Assembly: GCA_965221855.1 (NCBI GenBank) | Contig: CBDCSV010000005.1 | Coordinates: 124,001 to 188,000, forward strand | Direction of reading: 5' to 3' | Length of the DNA stretch: 64,000 nt | Source: JAJDXO01 sp965221855 | GTDB lineage: Bacteria; Pseudomonadota; Alphaproteobacteria; Rhodospirillales; UBA2165 | Shown: in pieces, positions 1-9,391 of the stretch | How positions within the stretch are numbered: the stretch's first letter is position 1 | Layout of the letters: the number at the start of each line of letters is the position of its first letter | The notes under the pieces: model-generated | The model's database searches: none | What the model was told of the DNA's origin: nothing | Seen by the model: only the letters and a program-made list of their open reading frames with translations | Translations under genes and position numbers: made by a program

Positions 1-122
1 ATTTCCAGCAGCGCCCGCGTCGGCTTGAAGTCGCCGTCCTCCACCGCCTTGAGCTGGTTTTCCCGCCACTCCTTCATCTTCGGCGGCTCGGTCGTGTAGT
101 GGCCGTGGCAATCGATGATCAT
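1..122 (-). CDS. Amidohydrolase, LigJ-like (N-terminal part only)
   Basis: Only the first 40 or so codons are inside the window. The protein begins MIIDCHGHYTTEPPKMKEW, with the D-x-H-x-H metal-binding start of the amidohydrolase superfamily. The HGHYTT context is the one I know from 4-oxalomesaconate hydratase (LigJ) and related aromatic-catabolism hydratases. The ATG at 122 is the first codon after the upstream gene's stop, 21 bases downstream of it on the same strand, so the two are probably co-transcribed. Substrate cannot be decided from this fragment; a decarboxylase of the same superfamily is the main alternative. Confidence 0.75.
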   Translation of the reverse strand, partial: MIIDCHGHYTTEPPKMKEWRENQLKAVEDGDFKPTRALLE

Positions 123-143
123 CGTTCTCTCCCTGGCGTTTCG

Positions 144-1007
144 TTAGCGGCGGCCGGCGATTTCCAGGCCTTTTTCCAGGCCCGGATAGCTGACCGCCGG
201 GCCGGACATCAGGAACCTGAACCCCTGGTCGACGAGCGCCTGCATGTTGCCCGCATTGGCATGGGGATGGCCCGCGACCACGCCGTGTTCCTTGCACACC
301 GCGACAAGCTCGTCGATGGCTTCGAGCAGTAGCGGATGATCGTACTGACGGGGAAAGCCGAGTTCCTGGCCGAAGTCGCCCTCGCCGATCAGGACGGCGC
401 CGATGCCCGGGACGTTCTTCAGCATGTCGGGCAGGTTTCGCAGGCCTTCCTGGTCCTCGATCTGGATAATGACGAAAATCTCTCCATCGGGGTCCAGCGG
501 CCAGACGTCGGCGCGGGCATAGTACTCCTGCTGGGAAATGCCCCAGTAGCGGACCGCGCCGGCCGGTCCGTCGCCGCGAATGCCGCGCGGCTCATAGTTG
601 GGCTTGTCGGGCAGCCTCGGATAGCGGCAGGCGGCGACGGCATTGTACGCCTCGTCGACGGTGCTGATGTGCGGCCAGACAATTCCGTAACAGCCCATGT
701 CCAAGGCCTGCTTGGCGTGCCATTGGGCCATTTCGACGCCGTTGACGGGCACCCGGACAAACGGAACGACACTGGGTGCGAGGGTGCCGCCGGAGACGAT
801 GGGGCCGCGGAGCAGCATGTACTGAAGACAATCCCGGAGCGTCGGACCGTCCCACGGCAGGTGTTCCATCTCCAGGACGATGCCGTCGTACCTGGTCTGG
901 GCGAATTGCACTGCGGACTGGGTCGTGGCCGGTACGAACGCCGAAAAGGCGATGCCGCCTTTCTCCAAGACGCCGATGACCTTATTGAGACGCGGGATGT
1001 CGGCCAT
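144..1007 (-). CDS. HpcH/HpaI-family aldolase
   Basis: A 287-residue protein of the class II HpcH/HpaI (2,4-dihydroxyhept-2-enedioate aldolase / citrate lyase beta) TIM-barrel family. These enzymes reversibly cleave 2-keto-4-hydroxy acids to pyruvate and an aldehyde using a divalent metal. Visible family residues are E48-H49 in EMEHLPWD, R85 in VPFVRVP, metal-ligand E184 in IQIEDQEG, and D211 in the IGEGDFG segment that replaces the usual IGPNDL. The start ATG at 1007 follows a GGGGGG run. It lies between the VOC gene and the LigJ-like amidohydrolase on the same strand, which fits a ring-cleavage or hydroxy-acid pathway. The exact substrate is unknown. Confidence 0.88.
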   Translation of the reverse strand: MADIPRLNKVIGVLEKGGIAFSAFVPATTQSAVQFAQTRYDGIVLEMEHLPWDGPTLRDCLQYMLLRGPIVSGGTLAPSVVPFVRVPVNGVEMAQWHAKQALDMGCYGIVWPHISTVDEAYNAVAACRYPRLPDKPNYEPRGIRGDGPAGAVRYWGISQQEYYARADVWPLDPDGEIFVIIQIEDQEGLRNLPDMLKNVPGIGAVLIGEGDFGQELGFPRQYDHPLLLEAIDELVAVCKEHGVVAGHPHANAGNMQALVDQGFRFLMSGPAVSYPGLEKGLEIAGRR

Positions 1008-1041
1008 TGTTGCCCCCCAGGTTTTCCAGTCGCGCTTGGCT

Positions 1042-1470
1042 TCAGTTTACGGTTGCGGTTCTCCGTTCGGCCAGTTCGGTGTCTATGAACATGGCCTCGA
1101 TCTTGTTGCCGTCCGGGTCCCGGACAAAGCAGGCGTAGTATCCCGGGTTGTACTGCGGGCGCAGACCGGGCGGCCCATCGTCGGTGGCGCCGGCCTCCAT
1201 TGCCGCGGCGTAGAAGGCGTCCACCTCCTCGCGGGACCAGGTAAGGAACGCGACGTGGACACCGTTGCCGGTGGTGGCCGTCTTGCCGTCGAAGGGCGTC
1301 TGGACCCAGAATTCGGGAAATTGCTTGCCGTACGCCACGGCGCCCGGATGTTCCATGATCCGTTTGACCCCGATGGCCGGCATCACCCGGTCGTAGAACG
1401 CGGCGGCCCTGTCGAAATCGTTGGTGCCGAGGGAAACGTGGGAGAGAATACTGGGGACGTCGCTGGACAT
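1042..1470 (-). CDS. VOC-family (glyoxalase/dioxygenase fold) protein
   Basis: A 142-residue single-module vicinal-oxygen-chelate protein. H11, H72 and E125 (in DPDGNKIEAMF) sit at the usual metal-ligand positions, so it is probably a metal enzyme rather than a resistance-type binder. The C-terminal YACFVRDPDGN segment is the family signature. GAGGCGA precedes the ATG at 1470. It is first in a same-strand run with the aldolase and amidohydrolase, 34 bases upstream of the aldolase start. The family includes glyoxalases, extradiol dioxygenases and epimerases, and sequence alone does not separate them. Confidence 0.85.
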   Translation of the reverse strand: MSSDVPSILSHVSLGTNDFDRAAAFYDRVMPAIGVKRIMEHPGAVAYGKQFPEFWVQTPFDGKTATTGNGVHVAFLTWSREEVDAFYAAAMEAGATDDGPPGLRPQYNPGYYACFVRDPDGNKIEAMFIDTELAERRTATVN

Positions 1471-1617
1471 GATCGCCTCTTCGAATGATTGGTTCGCCTG
1501 GAATCAGAGCCTTCGGCGCCGGGCTCTGTCAATAGACCGCCCCGAGCGTTACAAATTTCTTGCCGCTCCGGCGGCGGAGCGCTACCCCCTCGGCCAAGGA
1601 TTTCCCTGGAGGAACCC

Positions 1618-2340
1618 ATGCCTGATCGATTTGGCCCCCGCGGCGTCGTCGCCGTCATGATCCCGGCGCAGAACGCCAACATGCAGCCCGAATACGAAAG
1701 CATGCGGCCGGCGGGCATCAACAATCAGATGTACCGTTTCGACATCTCGGTACACGACAAGGTCGCCGAGGCGGTGCTGGACGCGCTGCCCGCGGCGCTC
1801 GGCTGTTATCCCGACATGATCATCACTGGCAACTCCATCGAGATGCGCCTCTGGTCGCCCGAACGCCAGGCCCGCTACCGGGAGGAGATCGCCGAACGGG
1901 TCGACGGCGTGCCTTTCGTCACCGCGACCGACGCCTGCGTCGCCGGGCTCAGGACCCTGGGCGCCAAGCGGATCGGGGTCCTGTCGCCCATGTCCGAGGA
2001 ATACTCCAGGAGCGTCCAGGAATATTACGGCCATTTCGGGTTCGAAGCGCCCCATGCAACCTGGCTGGAGGTCAAGGAATCCATCGACATCATCAAGGTG
2101 ACCGTCGATGAGATCCTCGATGCCTTCAAACGCATCGATCACGACGATGTCGACGCGTTCCTCCATGTGGGCGGCGCGCTCGGCATGGTCGGGATGATCG
2201 AGGAACTCGAAGCCGGCCTCGGCCGCCCCATCGTCACGGTAAACGCGGCAACCTATTGGTACGCCCTTCGCAGGCTCGGCGTCACCGATCCCATACCGGG
2301 CTTCGGCCGGCTGCTGATGAACGAGAGCGTCGCCGAGTAA
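1618..2340 (+). CDS. Asp/Glu racemase / maleate isomerase-fold protein lacking the usual cysteines
   Basis: A 240-residue protein of the Asp/Glu racemase superfamily, in the arylmalonate decarboxylase / maleate cis-trans isomerase branch. Visible features are TGNSIEMRLW (70-79), the TATDACVAGLRTLGAKRIGVLSP segment (start 102) and the closing GRPIVTVNAATYWYALRRLG segment (start 202). The ATG at 1618 follows GGAGG with good spacing and is preferred over an in-frame start at 1489, which has no ribosome-binding site. Where the family has its catalytic cysteines this protein appears to have G71 and V184; the only nearby cysteines are C63 and C107. It is divergent from the VOC gene. A real but non-standard isomerase, decarboxylase or binding protein is possible. 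Confidence 0.8.
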   Translation: MPDRFGPRGVVAVMIPAQNANMQPEYESMRPAGINNQMYRFDISVHDKVAEAVLDALPAALGCYPDMIITGNSIEMRLWSPERQARYREEIAERVDGVPFVTATDACVAGLRTLGAKRIGVLSPMSEEYSRSVQEYYGHFGFEAPHATWLEVKESIDIIKVTVDEILDAFKRIDHDDVDAFLHVGGALGMVGMIEELEAGLGRPIVTVNAATYWYALRRLGVTDPIPGFGRLLMNESVAE

Positions 2341-2351
2341 CGCCGAGTGAC

Positions 2352-3887
2352 CTAACCGCCGATCCTGGGCACCTTGTGGCTGTCCATGGCGACGCAGATA
2401 TTCTTGGTTTCCATGTAGAACTCGAAGGAGTAGTCGCCGCCGTCCCGGCCGATTCCGCTGGCCTTCATGCCGCCGAACGGCGCCGGCAGGTGGCGGTTGT
2501 TCTCCGAATTTATCCAGATCATCCCCGCATCCAGGCCCCGGCCGAGGCGGTGGGCGCGGCCCACGTCCCGGGTCCAGACATAGCCGGCAAGCCCGTACGC
2601 CACGTCGTTGGCGATGGCGAGCGCATCCGCTTCGTCATCGAACGGAATGGCGGTCAACACCGGCCCGAAGATTTCTTCCTGGGCGATCCGCATCGTGTTG
2701 CTGGCCGAGGTAAACAGGGTGGGCTGAACCCAGTTGCCGTCGTCGCTCACATCGGCGCGGCCGCCGCCGACCTTGATGTCGGCGCCGTCCCCCCTGGCGA
2801 TGTCCCAGTAGCTCATCACCTTCTCGTAATGGCGCGGGTGAATGAGGGGGCCGATGTCGGTGGTCGGATCCAGGGGATGGCCGACCCGGATGGATTCGAC
2901 CTTGGCGGCCAGTCTCTCGACGAACTCGTCGTGGATCGAGCGCTGGACGAGAAGGCGGCTGGAGGAGGTGCAGCGTTCGCCGTTGAGGCTGTAGATCATG
3001 AAAGCCACCGCTTCGAGGGCGCGGTCCATGTCGGCATCGTCGAACACGATCACCGGGTTCTTGCCGCCGAGCTCGAAATGCACCCGCTTCAGGGTGGGCG
3101 CCCCCTGCGCCATGATGGCGCTGCCGGTGGCGGACTCGCCGACGAATGCGATGGCCTTGATATCCGGATGCTCGGTCAGCGCCTTGCCCGCCGTTTCGCC
3201 GAGGCCGTGAACCAGATTGACCACGCCCTCGGGAATTCCGGCCTCGGCGGTGATCTCGGCCAGCAGCGTCGCGGTCAGGGGGCTCCATTCGGCGGGCTTG
3301 TGGACCACGGTGCAGCCGGCGGCCAACGCCGGGGCGATTTTCCAGGTCGACAGCATGAACGGCGTGTTCCACGGCGTAATCACGCCGACCGGACCGATGG
3401 GCTGGCGGATCGAATAGTTGATGTGGTCCTTGGCCGGCATGGCATCGCCGCCGGTGGCTTCCGGCGCCTTGTCGGCGAAGAAGCGGTAGTTTTCGGCGCC
3501 CCGGACGGCGGCGGCCTTCATGAACCGGATCGGCTGTCCCGTATCCATGCTCTCGACCAGGGCGATTTCCCTGGCGCGGGCTTCGATCGCGTCGGCCAAT
3601 CCGTGCAGCATCTTGCGGCGTTGGGCGCCCGGCAGGTCGCGCCATCCGGCAAAGGCTGCCGTGGCCGCGCGGGCCGCCGCGTCGATGTCGGCTTCCGTGC
3701 CCGCGGCGACGGTATTCATGGCCGAATTGTCGATGGGGGTCAGGTTTTCGAAGGTCCCGCCGCCGCCGGCGGCCGGCTTGCCGCCGATGTGGTGTCCCAG
3801 GGTTTCGCCCTTGAAGCGGGCGAGAAATTTCTCCGCGTCCCGGCAATTGGCTTCGAATTCGTCGGCGGTATTGGGATCGTCGAGCAT
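2352..3887 (-). CDS. Aldehyde dehydrogenase (NAD(P)-dependent)
   Basis: A 511-residue aldehyde dehydrogenase superfamily member. The Rossmann-type middle contains TPWNTPFML and HKPAEWSP, then the general-base glutamate in FELGGKNPV and the nucleophilic cysteine in NGERCTSSSR, then the EEIFGPVL segment. It oxidises an aldehyde to a carboxylic acid with NAD(P)+; the overall pattern is close to hydroxymuconic-semialdehyde and betaine-aldehyde dehydrogenases. I chose ATG 3887, preceded by GGGAGG, rather than an in-frame ATG at 3911 without a ribosome-binding site. It converges on the racemase-fold gene and diverges from the iorA-like gene at 4037. Confidence 0.93.
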   Translation of the reverse strand: MLDDPNTADEFEANCRDAEKFLARFKGETLGHHIGGKPAAGGGGTFENLTPIDNSAMNTVAAGTEADIDAAARAATAAFAGWRDLPGAQRRKMLHGLADAIEARAREIALVESMDTGQPIRFMKAAAVRGAENYRFFADKAPEATGGDAMPAKDHINYSIRQPIGPVGVITPWNTPFMLSTWKIAPALAAGCTVVHKPAEWSPLTATLLAEITAEAGIPEGVVNLVHGLGETAGKALTEHPDIKAIAFVGESATGSAIMAQGAPTLKRVHFELGGKNPVIVFDDADMDRALEAVAFMIYSLNGERCTSSSRLLVQRSIHDEFVERLAAKVESIRVGHPLDPTTDIGPLIHPRHYEKVMSYWDIARGDGADIKVGGGRADVSDDGNWVQPTLFTSASNTMRIAQEEIFGPVLTAIPFDDEADALAIANDVAYGLAGYVWTRDVGRAHRLGRGLDAGMIWINSENNRHLPAPFGGMKASGIGRDGGDYSFEFYMETKNICVAMDSHKVPRIGG

Positions 3888-4036
3888 GTGAAATCCTCCC
3901 CGAAACGGCATCTCCGAAATATATTTAACATGTTAAATAATTTTGGCCGGACGTCAAGAGCAATGTTCGTGACCGTAGCGGTTCCATCGCTATACTCTGG
4001 CCGTTAACCGGGCCGGGCAGGCCGGGATGGTTGGGA

Positions 4037-6175
4037 ATGGAACGGTCATTCGCGAAAGAGATCGAGCAATTGAAGCTCGGAGACGGCGACGTCTTCCGCG
4101 GCGAAGGCATTCTCGCGGTCACCAAGGCTTTGCTGCAGTCGGGCGTCTCCTACGTCGGCGGCTACCAGGGGGCGCCGGTTTCCCATCTGATCGACGTTCT
4201 GGTCCAGACCAAGGAGCTGATGGCGGACCTCGGCGTCCATGTGCAGGCCAACACCAACGAGGCCTCGGCCGCCGCCATGCTCGGCGCCTCCATCATGTAT
4301 CCGGCCCGGGGCGCCGTGACCTGGAAGTCCATCGTCGGAACCAATGTCGCGGCGGACGCGCTGTCCAATCTTGCCTCGCCCGGCGTCACCGGCGGCGCGA
4401 TGGTCATCGCCGGAGAGGATTACGGCGAAGGGGCGAGCGTCATTCAGGAGCGCACCCATGCGTTCGCGATGAAATGCTCCATGTGGATGCTCGATCCGCG
4501 CCCGAATCTGCCGTCGATCGTCAACATGGTGGAAAAGGGGTTCCAGCTGTCCGAAGCGTCCAACACGCCAGTGATCCTCGAACTGCGCATCCGCGCCTGC
4601 CACGTGTTCGGCGAATTCGGCGCCAAGGACAACCGGCCGCCGCGCATGGGCCTCAACAGCAAGTCCGACAGCGCCGGTTTCAATTTTGACCGCCTCGCCC
4701 ACCCGCCGGTTACGTTCATGCAGGAGAAAAAGAAGGTCGAGGACCGGCTGCCCGCGGCGGAGAAATTCATCCTCGACAACGATCTCAACGAACATTTCGA
4801 CGGAGAGCGGGGCGACGTGGGCATCATTCTCCAGGGCGGGCTCTACAACACGGTGGTCAAGCGTCTGGCGGCGCTGGGCCTGGCGGACGATTTCGGCAAC
4901 ACCGACATTCCGCTGCTGGTGCTCAACGTCACGCACCCGCTGGTCCCGGGTCAGATCCGCGATTTCTGCGCCGGCAGGAAATCGGTCCTGGTGGTCGAGG
5001 AAGGCAACCCCGAATATATCGAGCAGCAAATCAACACGATTTTGCGCAAGGCCGACATTCAGACCCGCATCGCCGGCAAGGACGTGCTGCCCATGGCCGG
5101 TGAATATACGGCCGAGGCGGTCCTCAAGGGTCTGGTCGATTTCTTCGGCGATTCGGAGCCCCATGGGGTGAACCTGGAGTTTATCCGGGACCGCGCGGCT
5201 AGGCTGGAAAACGCGACCCGGGCCGGAAGGGAGGGCGCCGATGTGGCGGTCCCGGGCCGTCCGCCCGGCTTTTGCACGGGCTGTCCCGAGCGGCCGGTAT
5301 TCTCGGCGATCAAGCTGTTGAAGGAGGAGATCGGCGACGTTCACATTTCCACCGATATCGGCTGCCATTCGTTCGCCATTTTCGAGCCGTTCAGCATGGG
5401 AAATTCCATTCTCGGCTACGGGATGAGCCTGGCGAGCACGGCCGGCGTCGTACCGCTGCAGAAGAAGCGGACCATCAGCGTCATGGGTGACGGCGGCTTC
5501 TGGCACAACGGGCTGCAGACGGGTGTCCTCTCCAGCCTGTTCAACGACACCGACTCCGTCCTGGTGATCATGCAGAACGGCTATTCGTCGGCCACCGGCC
5601 AGCAATGGATTCCGTCGTCCGCCGGATCGCCCAGCCATTCGGAACAGACCAGCGAGATCGAAAAGACATTGCGTTCCGTCGGCGTCAAATGGCTGCGAAC
5701 CGTCCGCACCTACAGCGTCGATGTGATGGTCGATACCCTGCGCGACGCGATGACCACCGAGGAGGGCGGGCTGAAGGTCATCATCGCCGACGGCGAGTGC
5801 ATGCTGGCCCGTCAGCGCAGGCTGAAGGCCGAGAACGCGAAGCTGCTGGAGGCGGGACGCCGCGTCGAAACGCCCCGCTACGGGGTCGACGACGAGATCT
5901 GTACCGGCGACCACTCGTGCATGCGCCTCAGCGGCTGTCCGTCCCTGACCATCAAGCCCAGTCCCGATCCGCTCAGGACCGATCCGGTCGCCACCGTGAT
6001 TCCGTCCTGCGTCGGCTGCGGTCTTTGCGGTGAAGTGGCCCACGCGGCCGTTCTATGCCCGTCCTTCTACCGGGCGGAAAAAGTGCAGAACGCGTCCGCC
6101 GTGGAAAAGCTGGTCCACAATGTCCGCCGGACGTTGATCGGATGGATGGCCGGCAGCGGGGAAACCCATGCCTGA
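4037..6175 (+). CDS. iorA: Indolepyruvate:ferredoxin oxidoreductase alpha-type subunit
   Basis: A 712-residue 2-oxoacid:ferredoxin oxidoreductase large subunit. It has the pyrimidine-binding domain first (GGYQGAPVSHLIDVL), the C-terminal-domain-of-PFOR-like middle, then the thiamine diphosphate domain with MGDGGFWHNG and NGYSSATGQQ. Last come cysteine clusters for two 4Fe-4S centres (CTGDHSCMRLSGC and CVGCGLCGEVAHAAVLC). The family decarboxylates arylpyruvates to aryl-acetyl-CoA with ferredoxin. The start is ATG 4037; a TTG two codons earlier is possible. The stop overlaps the start of the iorB-like gene by eight bases, indicating one translationally coupled operon with the thioesterase at 7716. 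Substrate is inferred only. Confidence 0.88.
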   Translation: MERSFAKEIEQLKLGDGDVFRGEGILAVTKALLQSGVSYVGGYQGAPVSHLIDVLVQTKELMADLGVHVQANTNEASAAAMLGASIMYPARGAVTWKSIVGTNVAADALSNLASPGVTGGAMVIAGEDYGEGASVIQERTHAFAMKCSMWMLDPRPNLPSIVNMVEKGFQLSEASNTPVILELRIRACHVFGEFGAKDNRPPRMGLNSKSDSAGFNFDRLAHPPVTFMQEKKKVEDRLPAAEKFILDNDLNEHFDGERGDVGIILQGGLYNTVVKRLAALGLADDFGNTDIPLLVLNVTHPLVPGQIRDFCAGRKSVLVVEEGNPEYIEQQINTILRKADIQTRIAGKDVLPMAGEYTAEAVLKGLVDFFGDSEPHGVNLEFIRDRAARLENATRAGREGADVAVPGRPPGFCTGCPERPVFSAIKLLKEEIGDVHISTDIGCHSFAIFEPFSMGNSILGYGMSLASTAGVVPLQKKRTISVMGDGGFWHNGLQTGVLSSLFNDTDSVLVIMQNGYSSATGQQWIPSSAGSPSHSEQTSEIEKTLRSVGVKWLRTVRTYSVDVMVDTLRDAMTTEEGGLKVIIADGECMLARQRRLKAENAKLLEAGRRVETPRYGVDDEICTGDHSCMRLSGCPSLTIKPSPDPLRTDPVATVIPSCVGCGLCGEVAHAAVLCPSFYRAEKVQNASAVEKLVHNVRRTLIGWMAGSGETHA

Positions 6176-7685
6176 CGCCGGAACCAGAAAGCCGGTTACG
6201 CTGTTGATCGCCGCCATGGGCGGGGAGGGCGGCGGCGTCCTCATGAACTGGATCGTCAATGCCGCCATCGCCAAGGGCTTTCCGGTGCAGGCGACGTCGG
6301 TCCCCGGCGTCGCCCAACGGACCGGCGCGACGACCTACTATATCGAGCTGTTGCCGGAGGCATCGCCCGCCGGCGCCCCGCGGCCGGTCTTCTCCCTGAA
6401 TCCGGTTCCGGGCGAGGTCGACCTGATGATCGCGACGGAATTGGCCGAGGCGGCCCGGGCGCTGTCCAGCGGATACATCACCTCGGACCGGACGACGCTC
6501 ATCGCCTCCACGCACCGCGTGTTCCTGACCCTCGAGAAGATGGACATGGGCGACGGCCGCCTCGACGACAAGAAGATGCTGGCGTCGCTCAAGAAGAACG
6601 CCAAGGAAGCCATCCTGTTCGATGCCATGGACGCTTCCGAGGAGGCGGGTGCGGTCATCAACTCGGTCATGCTGGGGGCGATCGCGGCCACGAACCTGCT
6701 CGGTATCTCCGAGGCGGACTTCACCGATGGAATCGAGGCGGAAGGCAAGGCCGTCGCCTCCAACCTCGCCGGCTTCGATGCGGGCCTTCGACTTGCGAAA
6801 TCCGGCGCCGAACCGGTCCTGAAGGAAGCGGCCAAGCGCGCCGACCGGGCGGTGCCGCTGGCCGATCTCGAGGGCCGGGCGCACGCCGCATTCCCCGCCG
6901 AAGCCCACGCCGTGCTGGGCCACGCGCTGCGCCGGCTGGTGGACTATCAGAATATGGACTACGCCCGAAGGTATCTCGACCGCCTGGCGCCCTTTCAGGC
7001 TTCGGACCCCGAGCTTTGCCGCGAGGTTGCCCGCCATCTGGCGGTGAGGATGACCTTCGAGGACATCATCCGCGTCGCCCAGGCCAAGACCCGGGCCGAG
7101 AGGTACGCACGCATCCGCGGCGAGACGGGCGCCGGCCCGGCCGATCCGGTCAGGGTCACCGAGTATTTCAAACCCGGCTTCGGCGAACTGTGCGACATGC
7201 TGCCGCCGGGTCTCGCGAACAAGGTCCTCGCCTGGGCGGAGCGGACCGGGCGCCTCGGCAGGTCCTATTGGGGAATGGAAATCAGAACCAGTACGGTCTC
7301 CGGTTTCTTCCGCGTCTGGGTGCTGGCGAAGCTCAAATGGTGGCGGCCCCGCAGCTACCGGTGGGCGGCCGAACAGGCCTTGATCGACGAGTGGCTGGAA
7401 CTCGTCGATCAGGCGCAAGGCATCGGCCCGGCCTTCGCTCTCGCGGTGGCGGAGCTGGCGAGGCTGATCAAGGGCTACGGCGCGACCCACCAGCGGGGCA
7501 GCAGGAACTACCGGCGGATCGTCGAAACCCTCGTTCGCCCGGCGCTCGAGGCGGGTTCCGCGAGCGGCGGCGTTCCGGCGCGCGTCGCCGAAGCCCGCGA
7601 GGCGGCGCTCGCCGACAGCGAGGGCAACCGGCTTGCCGCCGCCCTTCCAGCCGGGAACGATCCCGTCGCCCATGCCGCCGAGTAA
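6168..7685 (+). CDS. iorB: Indolepyruvate:ferredoxin oxidoreductase beta-type subunit with DUF6537-like extension
   Basis: A 505-residue protein. Residues 1-200 are the gamma-type domain of 2-oxoacid oxidoreductases (AAMGGEGGGVLMNWI at the start, then VPGVAQRTGATTYYIEL). The remaining 300 residues form the helical DUF6537-type region often fused to IorB in proteobacteria. IorB partners IorA to transfer electrons from a 2-oxoacid to ferredoxin or another acceptor. The ATG at 6168 lies inside the last codons of iorA, so translation is probably coupled. The C-terminal extension has no catalytic motif that I recognise. Confidence 0.87.
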   Translation: MPDAGTRKPVTLLIAAMGGEGGGVLMNWIVNAAIAKGFPVQATSVPGVAQRTGATTYYIELLPEASPAGAPRPVFSLNPVPGEVDLMIATELAEAARALSSGYITSDRTTLIASTHRVFLTLEKMDMGDGRLDDKKMLASLKKNAKEAILFDAMDASEEAGAVINSVMLGAIAATNLLGISEADFTDGIEAEGKAVASNLAGFDAGLRLAKSGAEPVLKEAAKRADRAVPLADLEGRAHAAFPAEAHAVLGHALRRLVDYQNMDYARRYLDRLAPFQASDPELCREVARHLAVRMTFEDIIRVAQAKTRAERYARIRGETGAGPADPVRVTEYFKPGFGELCDMLPPGLANKVLAWAERTGRLGRSYWGMEIRTSTVSGFFRVWVLAKLKWWRPRSYRWAAEQALIDEWLELVDQAQGIGPAFALAVAELARLIKGYGATHQRGSRNYRRIVETLVRPALEAGSASGGVPARVAEAREAALADSEGNRLAAALPAGNDPVAHAAE

Positions 7686-7715
7686 CTTATCCCGCAAGAC
7701 GAGCACACACGGACA

Positions 7716-8132
7716 ATGACACCTTACCGCGAGACCTTCGTGGTCGATTTCGCCGACTGCGATCCCGCCAAGATCGTTTTCTACCCCCGATACTTCGAGT
7801 GGTTCGACCGGTGCTGCGAACGCATGTTCCGGGCAAAGGGCCTCCCGTGGACGGTCATGTGGCCGGAACGGGGCCTCAGGGGCCTGCCCATCGTCGATGC
7901 GCAGGCCAACTTCAAGGGGCCGTCGAGGTTCGGCGACGAAATTACCATTGAGGCCTGGGTGGACGAGTGGCGCGGCAAGCTGTTCCTGTGCAAATACCGG
8001 GTGATCAACAACGGCGAGACCACCGCGGAGGGGCACGAGCTCCGTGTCTGGGCGAGGGATGATCCGGAGTCTCCACAGGGCATGAAGGCCGAGCCGGTGC
8101 CCCAGGATATCATTGACCGAATGGAAGGCTGA
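7716..8132 (+). CDS. 4-hydroxybenzoyl-CoA thioesterase-family acyl-CoA thioesterase
   Basis: A 138-residue single hotdog-fold protein. The N-terminal DFADCDPAKIVFYPRYFEWF carries the catalytic aspartate of the 4-hydroxybenzoyl-CoA thioesterase family. It starts 30 bases after the iorB stop on the same strand, so it is probably the third gene of the operon. In this position it could hydrolyse the aryl- or acyl-CoA produced by the IorAB-type enzyme, recycling CoA. The assignment to the family is firm; the substrate is inference from context. Confidence 0.88.
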   Translation: MTPYRETFVVDFADCDPAKIVFYPRYFEWFDRCCERMFRAKGLPWTVMWPERGLRGLPIVDAQANFKGPSRFGDEITIEAWVDEWRGKLFLCKYRVINNGETTAEGHELRVWARDDPESPQGMKAEPVPQDIIDRMEG

Positions 8133-8139
8133 GCGCCGG

Positions 8140-9309
8140 TCAATCGTTCGCCTCTCCGGCGCGCCTGATCGCCAGGCGGGTCAGCACAGGTCCAAATATC
8201 TCGTAGACCACCGTGGAACCGATGATGATGGTCAGGATGTCATCGCCGATATCGGGGTAGGCCGACTTGGCCACCAACGCCATGCCGAGGGCGACCCCGG
8301 CCTGCGGCTGGATAGAAAGGCCCATCCACCAGCGTTGATCAGGCGGCATGTCGGCCCACCAGCAGCCGACCCAGGCGCCCAATGTCAGTCCGACGCTGCG
8401 GAGCAGAATGTAGGCGCCGCCGATCCAGCCCAGCGACACCAGCCTGCCGAACTCGAGCGCCGCGCCCGACAGGACGAAGAAGAGAACGAGAAACGGCTAC
8501 TCGAAGTGCTCGACAACCTCGAACGGCCGGCCGCCGTCCTTCGCCATATTCGCGACGACGGCGCCCATCATCATGACGCAAAGCAGGAAAGATACCTCCA
8601 TCCACAGGGCAATTCCGCCGCAAAGAAAGATCATGCCGATCGCTTCCGCCTGCATCGGGTCATCGCCGCGAAGGTGGCGCACGACAAGCGCGGAGGGTAT
8701 TCCGAGCAACAGGCCCGCCGCCAAGGCGCCGCCGACTTCCCAGCCGCCCGATACGAGGGCATGACCGGTCGCAGCGGCTCCGCCCGTCCCGACGATGGCC
8801 AGGAGTACCGAGAACACGATCAATCCCCAGGCATCGTCGATGGCCACGACCCCGAGCATCGTGTCGGTGAACGGTCCTCGGGCGCGCATCTCCAAGGCGA
8901 CGCTCTGGATGGCCGCGGGCGCGGCGGCGGCGCCTATACCGCCAAGCAGCAGGGCAATCTCGAACGGCACGCCAATTGCCCACAATCCGAGAAATACAAA
9001 AACCGTCACGCCGGCCACATGGGTGACGGAGACGCCAAGAATGGCTTTGCCGTGTGCGCGGAGCTTGTCCCAGGCCAAGCGGCCGCCAAGCAGGAATCCG
9101 ACGAACAGCAGGGCGAGGGTCGAAACGAGGGGGAACCACGCCTTTGTCTGGTCGGGGAGCAGGTCCAGCCCCCCGGGACCCACGAGGGCGCCGAGTAAAA
9201 TCAGGATGGTGACCTGGGGGAGCGCGATGCGGCGGGATACCCCATAAGCGATCACGCCCAGGAGCAGCAACGCGCCAATGGTCACAAGCGTGGTATCGAA
9301 ACTCTCCAC
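8140..9309 (-). pseudogene. Cation:proton antiporter (CPA2 type) interrupted by an in-frame amber codon
   Basis: The frame from GTG 9309 to 8140 encodes a complete 388-codon monovalent cation:proton antiporter with about twelve hydrophobic segments, except for one TAG at 8497-8499. The reading frame is unchanged on both sides: residues before it end FEVVEHFE and the sequence after it continues PFLVLFFVLSGAALEFGR, a normal antiporter helix. A TGG-to-TAG change of a tryptophan codon is the simplest explanation. The stop falls about two thirds of the way through, in the membrane domain, so the product should be inactive. A sequencing error would also explain it. The gene converges on the thioesterase. 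Confidence 0.85.
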
Positions 9310-9391
9310 CTCTCCCCTCCGACGTACATTTAAGCATTATACTAATGCCGCCGTTCACGGAAAACCGTGACGCGGATCAAATGGGGACGCC

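Noticed and set aside
2256..4007. A 583-codon frame on the plus strand opposite the aldehyde dehydrogenase
   Set aside because: It mirrors the dehydrogenase codon by codon, is rich in V, G, A, D and H as expected for the complement of a GC-rich gene, and has no domain pattern.
4046..6043. A 665-codon minus-strand frame opposite the iorA-like gene
   Set aside because: The sense strand has intact thiamine and Fe-S motifs; the antisense product is low-complexity.
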